Source: Chaetoderma sp. LZ-2023a
Lineage: Eukaryota > Mollusca > Caudofoveata > Chaetodermatida > Chaetodermatidae
Reading direction: 5' to 3'
Assembly (NCBI GenBank): GCA_034401795.1
Contig: JAVVLW010001380.1
Coordinates: forward strand, 124,001-188,000
DNA: 64,000 bases
Positions within the stretch are counted from its first letter, which is position 1. Each line of letters opens with the position of its first letter. This document shows, piece after piece, positions 24,201 to 36,200 of the stretch. Below the pieces are notes generated by a model. That model ran no database searches. It worked only from the letters and a program-made list of their open reading frames with translations, and was not told the origin of the DNA. The position numbers and the translations under genes are program-made.

Positions 24201-27200
24201 GTGTCCCCGGGCGGTGCTGTTGACCACGGATACCGCATACCTCGGCTTGCCGATGGTATGGCTGGTGCTGGTCAGACCCGTGGTAGAGCGGTGTTTACCC
24301 CGCGCTCTGCCACGGCGCCTGCTCCTGGTCAAGCCGCGGATTTTAGCATGCCTGCTCTCTCGGGCCCGCATGCTTTTCCAGGCTTGCCAGGGGTATCAGC
24401 TTACCCGCCGTCGACATCAACTGCGAGTGCTCTGGAGGAAGACGAAGGCCCTCGTCTAGTAGAGCGCTCGCAGTTAGCCACGGAGGAGGATTGGTCGGAC
24501 GCTTGCCAGTGGCTGGTAAGTGTTCGGCCAGATCTACCCGTGGAGCTGCCGGCTAGCCAGCGTGACCATAGGCCGTGGTTAGCTGGTAGGCCGGCGGCTA
24601 CCGCTATGCCATCTCTGCCGCTTGCTGAGCATGTCGTGGACATGTTCGAAGCGGCAGAGGCGTCCATTAAGGTGAATGGACGTCTCGCGAAGGCCCCTCG
24701 CGAGGTGGCGAAGCGGTGCCGCATCGTGCCCCTGGATTACCAGCGGTACGGTGTGGTGCCAAAGCCGAGCGTTGATGATCGCGCGGCTTTGGGCGAAGAT
24801 GCGCGGCCGGGCTCCCGTTCTGACACGGGAGTCTTGTGCTCGAACGCGTTGCGTTCGGCAAATGCCGCGCTGCGGGATGCGGAGGAGAGTGGGAGAGCGT
24901 CGATTGCCGCTCTATCCCACGTTTCCCAGCTGCTACAAGGGGTGGTAGCGGCTTCCGCATCACGCCAACCTAGCCCGGTGACAGTCCAGAGAGCCATTCA
25001 GGATGGTATCAACCTGGCTTTGGACTGTTTGACGCGGGCGGTAACCAGAAGTGTCCGGGCGAGGCGCACGTTTGCGCTTGACAATCTGTGCCCGTCCCAG
25101 GACCTGTATAATAGGCTGCTGCGGACGCCTATGACAGGTCCTGGTCTCTTTGGAGGTGAGGGATGCAGGCACCTCCAGGAGACGGTCACTCTGGTTAATA
25201 ACCAGAGGGCGCTGCGGGAACAATTTGAGGTGCTCCGGCGGGAGCGTGTTCGCGCGGCACCCCCTGCGTATCGTCCTCTGCAGGCTCGAGGTGGTGCTGG
25301 CCAGGTCAGGGGCCAGCCACCGTCGCAACGTAGGCCTAGGCCACGGGCGATTCGGCCAGCAGTGAGGGGGGCGCAGGCTCCCCAGCCGCACCCAGCCAGA
25401 CAGCAGCCCGCGCACCGTGGTGCGCGCGGCGCTGGGCGGGGCGCGCGGGGATCTGGTCGCGGTAATCGGGCCTGATGGCCTGGTTACCGCGGTGGGAACC
25501 ACTCCGGTGTTTCAGGCCGAGAGAACAGTGCCACTCTGGCCCTCCTTATGTCCACCTCTATCCCTAGGTGGACCGGTGGGCGGCCGTTTGGCCGCCCGCT
25601 TGCCAGAGTGGAAGCGGTTGACTCAGGACCGTTTAGTCTTGCGATGGCTTTCGGTCGGGTATCGTCCCGACTGGGTGACAGGCCCGCCATCGCGACTGTC
25701 TCTCGCGCCGATCTGGACTCCCATTCCACGGGATCCGGATCAGAGGTTGTGTATAGAGGAGGAAATAAATTCCCTCATACTAAAAGAAGCCATTCAGCCG
25801 GCACAGAGGTGCCCGGGCTTCTATTCAACCCTGTTCTTAGTAACAAAAAACACCGGAGGGTGGAGGCCGATTCTCAACCTCAAGCCGTTGAACAAGTTCA
25901 TCGAGACACCCAGTTTCAAGATGGAGACTGTGCGCTCGGTGTTGGCGGGGTTAGAGCGAGGGATGTGGACAGCGTCGATAGATTTGAAGGATGCTTATTT
26001 CCACATTCCCATAGAGAGGAGTTTCCGTCGATTCCTGAGATTTGCATTTCAGGGCCGGCGGTGGGAATTCAGGGTGTTACCCTTCGGAATTTCCACGGCT
26101 CCTCGGGTCTTCACCCGTGTGGTTCTCGCGATCACTGCATACCTCCGCAGGAGAAGCATAGCAGTCCACACGTACATAGACGACTGGCTATTGAAAGCAC
26201 ACACCCGGGAATCGTTGTCAGCCAATCTGGAGATTGTTTTGAAAACTCTCTCGGACTTGGGCTGGATGATCAATTTCCCGAAATCAGAGCTAACTCCATC
26301 CCAGAAGTTTGTTTACCTGGGCATGTTCTTTGATCTGGAGACGGGGTATGTGTACCCCACTCAGGAGAGGGTTCAAGTACTCATCTCGGTAATTCAGTCG
26401 GTGTGCGACAGTCGTCATGTCCTGGCACGGGTTTACTTGAGAATGCTGGGCTTGATGGTTTCTTTGGAACCAGTCATTCCACAGGCCGCCTTGCGCAGGC
26501 GTCCGATCCAGTTGTTTCTCATGACACAGTGGACCCAGAGTTCAGGTTCGCTGGACTCGAACGTGCCGGTGTTGGCGCCTCTGATTCACCACCTGCAATG
26601 GTGGTTGAATACAGAGAATCTCTTGCTGGGGGTTTTGCTAACCCCTCCCCACCCTCAGGTGACTGTGTATACAGATGCATCGATGGAGGGGTGGGGAGCT
26701 TGTCTGGAAGAGTCCACAGTATCAGGGCTTTGGGATCTGGATCAGTCCAAGGAACATATCAATCTACTAGAGCTAAGAGCAGTAGTCCTGGGCCTGGAAC
26801 ATTTCTTACAGAAAGTTCAGGGCAAGATTGTTCTAATTCGTTCAGACAACTCAACAGTAGTGACTTACATAAACCGCCAGGGCGGAACGAAGTCGCCCAG
26901 TCTCTGTATGATGACATGGGGACTGCTTTGTTGGTGCCTGGATCATGGGATCACCTTGAAAGCAGTTCATATTCCGGGGAGGTTAAATCTGCTAGCAGAC
27001 TCATTGAGCCGAAGGATGAGTGTTTTACCCACGGAATGGCAACTAAATCAATGTGTGGCGGATCGTCTGTTCGACCATTGGGGGAAACCCAACATAGATT
27101 TGTTCGCAATGAAGAAGAATGCGAAGATGACGACGTACGTCTCTCCGATTCCAGACCCAAGCGCTTTCGCAACAGATGCGTTAGCTATCAGCTGGGAGGG

Positions 27201-30200
27201 AATGTATGCATACGCATTCCCCCCAGCAATCCTGATTCCAAAGGTGCTTCAGAAAATCAGGCAGCAGGAGTGCCAAGTGCTTCTGATCGCCCCGGATTGG
27301 CCAAGCCGATCGTGGTATACGGATCTGCTGGACCTTCTGGTCTGCAATCCGGTTCCGCTGCCTCTGATGGACAACCTTATCTTCCAGGGCAAGGCCCTTC
27401 ACGACAATCCGTCAATGTTCCGATTGACTGCGTGGATGTTGTCAAGGAATCTAGAATTAAGGAGGGCTTTTCTGAGCAAGCGGCCATGTTTATGGCCAAA
27501 GCCAGGAGGGGGTCAACCTCCAGAGCATATAATTATAAAATCAACAGATTTGCAGAATGGTGCTCAAAAAGATGTATTGATCCAATGGAATCATCTATTC
27601 AGGTAGTGGCTGATTTCCTCTGTCACCTATATGATGCCTATAGCCTCAAGCCTAACTCTATTGCTGGTTATAAGTCAGCTTTAATGACTGTTATTCCTTG
27701 CTTGGCTAATAGGGGGAGTGATGAAGTAAGTACATTAAATGTATTAATTAAAGGCATGGGCAATCTAAGACCAAGGAATCCTCCACTGATTCCGTCTTGG
27801 AGTTTATCACTGGTGCTCCAGGTACTAGGTGATAAGCCTTTTGAACCACTTAGTTCCATTTCTATGAAAATGTTAACTCTTAAAACTGTATTTTTAATTG
27901 CTGCGGCCTCGGCTAGGCGTAGGAGTGAAATTCACGCCTTATCAGCCGAGGTTGACCGTTTTGTGGTTACAGGGGAAGGCCTTAAGCTTCTACCTAGGAT
28001 TAATTTCTTGTCTAAAAATCAGTCATTGAAATATCCAGGTCAACCTATTTTTTTGCCATCTTTAACTAGATATGATCCTAATTCTAAAGTATGGTGCCCC
28101 GTACGGGCGCTGCTCCGGTACAAACAGCGTACTTCGGAGTGGCGTACCGACCAGTCAGCGTTATGGTTGTCATATATTGAACCCCATGGTAGGGCGTCTA
28201 AGGACACCATTTCTAGGTGGATTGTGGAATGTATTCAATTTTGTCACAAATCCGCCACCGGGCGACAGGTTGACGTGGCCAAGGCTCACAGTGTCCGCGG
28301 TGTCGTGACATCCACTGCCCTTTTTAATGGGGTCCCTGTGGATGATATTATGTCAGTGGCTCAGTGGCACTGTGAGTCTAGTTTTACAGACCATTACCTC
28401 CGTGACACCTCTAACCCTCTCGCCTTGTCGATTTTGAAACAATAACCGCTTTATGTTTGTGAAGAGTGCCTCCGCATTGCTTATATACTTCGCCATTCAG
28501 CGACGGTGACAACCACTTGTCGGGACTGTATCATCCTTCTCTACTGGATTCATGATGACAGCTTCCTAGGACAACAAGGTCAGTCTTGTTCATGTGTTGT
28601 TCATTGTTTGTATTGTCACGTTACCCAGTGTTATTAATATGGTGATGGTTTATGTGGGTTGTGGTTCTTTATAGAGAGTATACGAAAATGGAGCCTTTTC
28701 GTCTCTGTCCTATAGTACTTAGCACTAGTACGAAGAGAGCGTGTAGGACATTGAGGTCATTTAATCTTCCTCCCAAGGGAGGGGGGGGGAGCGCATATGA
28801 CAAATCGGTCATCTCTCAGGCATCGGTTGTGTTATCCGATGGTTTATCAAATCCTGACTGTGTTTTCACACAGTTTCAGACGTCATAAGTGCCTTAAAAC
28901 GCTTGAAAGCGTATAGGGAAGAGCTGGTCTTTTGACCTCGCCTCCCTCCCGCCAGATTCACTTTCGAATTCTGGCAATATCAAAAGTATTAGGGAGGTAA
29001 GTATACTCTTGATGTGAAATAAACGAAATCTAGGATTTCTTTTTTCACGAGAGAGTTGATACTTACCTCCCTAGATACTGACCCGGCCTCTCCGCCCCAC
29101 AGAGGCTCGGTCTTCAGGCTCTTAGTAGTTGCATGTGTTAGCCAATAAATGAGCCAGAGGAAGTAGTAGTCGGCGCATGCGCGGTGGTGGGGCGAGCATC
29201 CGCCGGACTACCTCTGACTCCCTGCCCAGTAGGGGCACCTAACTGTTTTTAATCTGAGTGTTTTATTGAGTGAAAGCCGATATTTAGCAATATCAAAAGT
29301 ATTAGGGAGGTAAGTATCAACTCTCTCGTGAAAAAAGAAATCCTAGATTTCGTTTATTGCCAGGAATAGGATACAAAATAAACACATTTATTGTTGCTGT
29401 ATTCTCGATAATATTTTATAAAGTTGTAAATAGTTGATTTTCTATAGGTCTTTTGCATTCATAGTGTTAACAAAATTGCATATAAAATGATTTTGTTGTC
29501 TAGATATTGTACGCATGATTGGTGCTCGATCAGCGTGTAATGGATGTGTCTCATGCTGTGTGAATTACTCATTAAGCACAATTTCATAATACCACATGAT
29601 TAGCTATTTCTAAGTGTTGAGGTCATCTGTTAGTTTAAACAGTTAATTAAAATCACGAGCTCTTAGTGATCTTATATTGCCAGGAATAGGATACAAAATA
29701 AACACATTTATTGTTGCTGTATTTTTGTGCCTGGGAGTTGTCACAACAAAACTAAGTCACTGACCTCATGCCTAGATAAGTTGTTTAAAGCCGAGATCAC
29801 AAGTTACCACTGCCATGACCAGTGATGTCAATTCATGTTTGTGGTTTATTTCCATAGGCATAAGCTCTAACCATGCTCATACACTTTTCCCGATGGCTTC
29901 TCTGAAACATGCCAAGTTTATGGATGTCTCGTATCCAATGCAAACCATCCCACTCAATTATGACTGCATGTCATCAGAAGGTTAAGATGAGACTAATTTG
30001 TTGAAAGCTATTGCTGTCCATGGCAGCAACAAATTTCATCAAGCAATTAAAAAATAATAGCACATTATTAATCTGGGTATCAAACGTCTATATCTGTTTG
30101 TTTAACATGTAATGAATAAACAAATAATAACTCTGATGACTGAACTGACACACACGCACGCACGCACGCATGCACGCACGCACGCACGCACGCACGCACA

Positions 30201-33200
30201 CAAGTTTTTCACATCAAGAGTATACTTACCTCCCTAATACTTTTGATATTGCTAAATATTGGCTTTCACTCAATAAACACTCAGATTAAAACAGTTAGGT
30301 GCCCCTACTGGGCAGGGAGTCAGAGCGTAGTCTGGCGGATGCCAGCCCCACCACCGCGCATGCGCAGACTAGCACTTCCTCTTTGCTAATTTATTGGCAG
30401 AGAGTCCACACATGTTTTTGTGCTAGTGCTTTTCTTAGCTCAATTATTAGTGTTTTTGTGAAAGCTTAGAAGGTTTATCCCTGATAAAGATGGCAGGAAG
30501 AATGAATTCGCCAGAGGAGGGCCCAGGACCTTTAAATCAGGTGACTTCTAGTAAAATTAGCGAGTTTTGTCCCGGTGTAATGTGTTTCCGGGACTCGCGC
30601 TAAACGTGATAAGCGCCTTGTTTAGTTGGTTTATTTCAACTAGGTGCTATATAAGACTAATCTCTCTTTGTGTTTATGTCCACAGGTCTGTGTGAAGATA
30701 TATAATGGACATCACATCAGCAGAGGGTTTGTGTCTCTCCACCATGGTTCCATTTCCTACTAATACTGTTAGGTTATCTAACCAAAAATTTTATGTCCAG
30801 TGAGTTGGAGCCCTATTATAAAGGTCTTCTCACTTTGCCCTCTTGATCCAATTCCTTCCCCTAGAGGTGGAGAGAGTTAAGAGGCGGTCAGTTGGTGGAG
30901 TGCTCCAGTTCATCAGGTTGGATGGTTTGTCTAGACGAGGTGTCAGGTATCTAATTATTGATATGAGGTGATGTTAATTATTTAGGGGGAGATAATTAAC
31001 AGTATTTGCCATTGTTATCAGTATATATCTGATGGTTGTGTAGTCGAAATGTCCATTCTGCACATGTTCTGGTTAGAGATACAATTCGTCCTTGCACTGG
31101 GATGTTTGTTGGGGATCGATTTTTTCCTGTCATAGGATTAATGACGTCATAATCAGCCTTGCTCTTTATTAACAATTAAAGTTGTCCGAAGCTGGTTTTC
31201 TGATAAATTATGATCTTTATGATCATTTTCCTTCTCTTGAGTTGGTGAGTTTCTAAGCTTAACTAGATTGCTCATACTCCTCGTCCTTTGGCCTTTTTCA
31301 GAGACCTGGTTGTGCGTCCTGTGGACGATTTTTGAGGGACAAGTTTGGTCCTCATCTCTGTTTTCAGTGTAGCCCCTGTGGTCCCTTGCTTAATTGCGAG
31401 ATATGTAAGCACTGGGGGGGGGGGCGAGCTAATGTCCGAATTCTTGTGCTTGCAGGCGAAGGACAAGGTGGTGGAGGAGGAGAAGAAGAAGCAGAAAAAA
31501 GAGGTTGTAGGTAAGAAGGGTAAGAGGAAGGCCTCGTCCGCGGTGGACATGGAGGCCTTCCGGACCGAGATGTTGGGAGAGATGAGGAGGACAATAAAGG
31601 ATTTGGTTCCAGAGTTGCTTCGTGGCATGCTTCCTGGACCAAATCCTTTGTTGGCCTCATCATCTGCTTCGGAGCAGGTAATCCCCACCTCTGAATCACC
31701 GTTCCTTAGTACGCTTCCGTTGTTTGAAGATTCAGAGGTGGCCCCATTAGAGGGGGCGTTCCACGACCCTGGCAGCAGGCTTAGTGCCGCGCCCAATAGG
31801 GACCGTGGACGGTTGTCGCTGGAACCCGCGGGCTGCTTATCAGTCCAGGGGTATCCGCACACCGCGGGTGCCAGTACCTCGTATGGTACCTTCCCTGGCC
31901 AGTCCGGGTTAGCTCTCTTTGCTGAGCCGAAGTCTAATCTGTCTGGCCAGGAGGATGAGGATTACCTGTTGGGGTCGCCGTCTGAGGACGTGGCCATGGA
32001 TTACGACGTCTGTGCACCCCTCGCGGGGAATACAGGCGGCTTATTCCACGGTTCTACTCACCCAGGGGTAGAATCCACGGTTCAGACTGTGGCCCTGGGC
32101 GCTGAAGGCCAGCGTTACCGCATACCTCGGCTTGCCGAGAGTGTCGCTGGTGCTGGCCGGGGCCGTGGTGGGGCGGTATGTGCCCCGTGCTCTACCACGG
32201 CGCCTGCTCCTGGTCAAGCCAGTGAGATTAGCATGCCAGTATTGTCAGGCCCGCATGCTCTCCCTGGCTTGCCAGGGATATCAGCGTATCCGCCGTCAAG
32301 CTCTGTTGCTTGCGCTCAGGAGGAAGACGAAGACCCCCGTCTTGTAGAGCGCTCGCAGCTAGCCACGGAGGAGGATTGGTCTGACGCTTGCCAGTGGTTG
32401 GTGAGTGTTAGACCAGATCTGCCCGTGGAGCAGTCGGCTAGCCAGCGTGATCACAGGCCGTGGTTAGCTGGTAAGCCTACTGCTAATGCTATGCCTTCTC
32501 TGCCGCTGGCAGAGCATGTCGTTGACATGTTCGAGGCGGCGGAGACGTCCATTAAGTCGAGTGGACGTCTCGCTAAGGCCCCGCGCGAGGTGGCCAGGCG
32601 TTGCCGCATCGTGCCTCTGGACTACCAGCGGTACGGTGTGGTACCTAAGCCGAGCGTGGATGACCGCGCGGCTTTGGGTGAGGATGCGCGGCCAGGCTCC
32701 CGGTCTGACACGGGAGTCTTGTGTTCGAACGCGTTGCGTTCAGCAAATACCGCGTTGCGTGATGCGGAGGAGAGTGGGAGGGCTTCGATTGCCGCTCTGT
32801 CCCACGTCTCCCAGCTGTTACAAGGGGTAGTAACAGCATCCGCATCGCGCCAGCCAAGTCCGGTCACAGTCCAGCGAGCCATCCAGGATGGTATCAACCT
32901 GGCTCTGGACTGTATGACGCGGGCGGTGACCAGGAGTGTCCGGGCAAGGCGCACTTTTACCTTGGATAATCTGTGCCCGTCCCAGGACCTCTACAATAGG
33001 CTACTGCGTACGCCTATGACAGGTCCTGGTCTCTTTGGAGGTGAGGGATGTAGGCACCTCCAGGAGACGGTTACTCTGGTCAATAACCAGAGGGCGCTGC
33101 GCGAGCAGTTTGAGGTGCTTCGTCGTGCCAACGTTCGCGCCGCACCCCCTGCGTATCGTCCCCTGCAGGCTCGAGGTGGTAGTGGCCAGGTCAGAGGCCA

Positions 33201-36200
33201 ACCACCATCGCAGCGTCGGCCTCGGCCGCGTGCCATTCGGCCAGCAGCGAGGGGGGCGCAGGCTCCTCAGGCGCAGTCAGCCAGGCAGCCGCCCGCGCAC
33301 CAAGGTGCGCGCGGTGCTGGTCGTGGCGCGCGAGGATCTGGGCGTGGTAATCGTTCCTGATGGGACGGTTACCGCGGTGAGAACCACTCCGGTGTTTCTG
33401 GCAAAGGGGACAGTGCCGCTCTTGCACTCCTTATGTCCACCTCTATCCCTAGGTGGACCGGTGGGAGGCCGGCTAACCGACCACATGCAAGAGTGGGAAC
33501 AGTTAACTCAGGACCGTTTAGTCTTGCGATGGCTTTCAGTCGGGTATCATCCCGATTGGATGACAGGCCCGCCATCGCGACTGTCTCTAGTGCCGATCTG
33601 GACTCCAAATCCGAGAGATCCAGAGCAAAGGTTGTGTATCGAGGAGGAAATAAATTCCCTCATACAAAAAGGAGCTATTCAGCCGGCACAGAGGTGTCCG
33701 GGCTTCTATTCAACCCTGTTCTTAGTAACAAAAAACACCGGAGGGTGGAGACCAATTCTCAACCTCAAGCCATTGAACAAGTTCATAGAGACGCCCAGTT
33801 TCAAGATGGAGACTGTGCGCTCGGTGTTGGCGGGGTTAGAGAGGGGAATGTGGACAGCGTCGATAGATTTGAAGGACGCTTATTTCCACATCCCCATACA
33901 CAGGAGTTTCCGTCGCTTCCTGAGATTTGCATTCCAGGGCAGACAGTGGGAATTCAGGGTGTTACCCTTCGGAATTTCCACGGCTCCTCGGGTTTTCACC
34001 CGTGTGGTTCTTGCGATCACCGCATACCTCCGCAGGAGAAGCATAGCAGTCCACACGTACATAGACGACTGGCTGTTGAAAGCGCACACCCGGGAAAGTT
34101 TATCGGCCAGTCTGGAGATTGTTTTGAAGACTCTCACAGACTTAGGCTGGATGATCAATTTCCCAAAATCAGAGCTGAATCCATCCCAGAAGTTTGTTTA
34201 CCTGGGGATGTTCTTCGATCTAGAGACAGGATATGTTTTTCCTACTCAGGAGAGAGTTCAGAAACTCATCTCATTAATTCAGTCAGTGTGCGACAGTCGT
34301 CATGTCCTGGCACGGGTTTACTTGAGAATGCTGGGGTTGATGGTTTCATTGGAACCAGTCATTCCTCAGGCCGCCTTACGCAGGCGGCGATCCAGTTATT
34401 TCTCATGACACAATGGACCCAGAGTACAGGTTCGCTGGACTCGAACGTGTCAGTGTTGGCGCCTCTGATTCACCACCTGCAATGGTGGTTGGACACAGAG
34501 AATCTCTTGGTGGGGGTTATGCTAACCCCTCCTCACCCTCAGGTGACTGTGTATACAGATGCATCGATGGAGGGCTGGGGAGCTTGCCTGGAAGAATCCA
34601 CGATATCAGGGCTTTGGAATCTGGAACAGTCAAAGGAACATATAAATCTACTGGAGCTAAGAACAGTAGTCCTGGGCCTGGAACATTTCTTACAGAAAGT
34701 TCAGGGCAAGATTGTTCTTATTCGTTCAGACAACTCAACAGTTGTGACTTACATAAACCGCCAGGGCGGAACGAAGTCGCCCAGTCTCTGTATGATGACA
34801 TGGAGACTGCTTTGTTGGTGCCTGGATCACCAGATTACCTTGAAAGCAGTTCATATTCCGGGAAGGTTAAATCTGCTAGCAGACTCATTGAGCCGAAGGA
34901 TGAGTGTTTTACCCACGGAATGGCAACTAAATCAATGTAGCTATCAGCTGGGGGAGAATGTATGCATACGCATTCCATCCAGCAATCCTGATTCCAAAAA
35001 TTCTTCAGAAAATCAGACAGGAGGAATGCCAAGTGCTTCTGATCGCCCCGGATTGGCCAAGCCGATCATGGTATACGGATCTGCTGGACCTTCTGGTCTG
35101 CAATCCGGTTCCTCTGCCTCTGATGGACGACATTATCTTCCAGGGCAAGGCCCTTCACAACAATCCGTCAATGTTCAGATTGACTGCGTGGATGTTGTCA
35201 AGGAATCTAGAATTAAGGAGGGCTTTTCTGAGCAAGCAGCCATGTTTATGGCCAAAGCCAGGAGGGGGTCAACCTCCAGAGCATATAATTATAAAATCAA
35301 CAGATTTGCAGAATGGTGCTCAAAAAGATGTATTGATCCAATGGATTCATCTATTCAGGTAGTAGCTGATTTCCTCTGTCACCTGTATGATGCCTATAGC
35401 CTCAAGCCTAACTCTATTGCTGGTTATAAGTCAGCTTTAATGTCTGTTATTCCTTGCTTGGCTAAGAGGGGAAGTGATGAAGTAAATACATTAAATGTAT
35501 TAATTAAAGGCATGGGCAATCTAAGCCCAAGGAATCCCCCTGTGATTCCGTCTTGGAGTTTATCGCTAGTGCTTCAAGTACTAGGTGATAAGCCTTTTGA
35601 ACCACTTAGTTCCATTTCTATGAAACTATTAACACTTAAGACTGTGTTTTTAATTGCTGCGGCCTCGGCTAGGCGTAGAAGTGAAATTCATGCCTTATCA
35701 GCCGAGGATGACCGTTTTGTGGTTTCAGGGGAAGGCCTTAAGCTGCTACCTAGGATTAATTTCTTGGCTAAGAATCAGTCGTTGAAATATCCAGGTCAAC
35801 CTATTGTTTTGCCTGCTTTAACTAGATATGATCCTAATTCTAAAGCATGGTGTCCCGTCCGGGCGCTTCTCCGGTACAAACAACGTACATCGGAGTGGCG
35901 CACCGACCAGTCGGCGTTATGGTTGTCATATATTGAACCCCATGGCAGGGCTTCTAAGGACACCATTTCCAGGTGGATTGTAGAATGCATTCAGTTTTGT
36001 CATAAATCCGCCACCGGGAAGCAGGTTGACGTGGCCAAGGCTCACAGTGTCCGCGGCGTAGTGACATCCACTGCCCTATTTAATGGGGTCCCTGTGGATG
36101 ATATTATGTCAGTGGCTCAGTGGCACTGTGAGTCAAGTTTTACAGACCATTATCTCCGTGACACCTCTAATCCTCTCGCCTTGTCGATTTTGAAAAAATA

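Larger units (their letters stand above)
22327..29355 (+). mobile_element. D3: DIRS-type retrotransposon, family A, apparently intact
   Basis: A 7,029-bp element with complete inverted terminal repeats, complete ICR and three open genes: gag, RT-RNase H and tyrosine recombinase. It is flanked by ATT on both sides, which equals the spacer between the two half-sites in its ICR (gatttcgttt-att-tcacatcaag). A neighbouring empty copy of the target shows that nothing else was gained or lost. It is the best candidate in the window for a recently active, autonomous copy. Its gag G tract is the shortest (7 Gs). The only stop in its overlapping second frame is a CGA to TGA change at 26331. Confidence 0.96.
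22058..29723. repeat. 315-bp tandem duplication; first unit filled by D3, second unit empty
   Basis: Unit 1 is 22058-22326 plus 29359-29403; unit 2 is 29404-29723. Both begin 'ctcgataatattttataaag' and end 'cacatttattgttgctgta'. Unit 2 reads 'gatcttatattgccagg' without insertion; unit 1 has D3 exactly at the ATT. Unit 2 differs by a 6-bp insertion and a few substitutions. Confidence 0.93.

Noticed and set aside
25470-25480. TGATG overlap at the end of D3 gag as a stop-start coupling to pol
   Set aside because: The ATG is in the third frame, neither gag nor pol, and leads nowhere.
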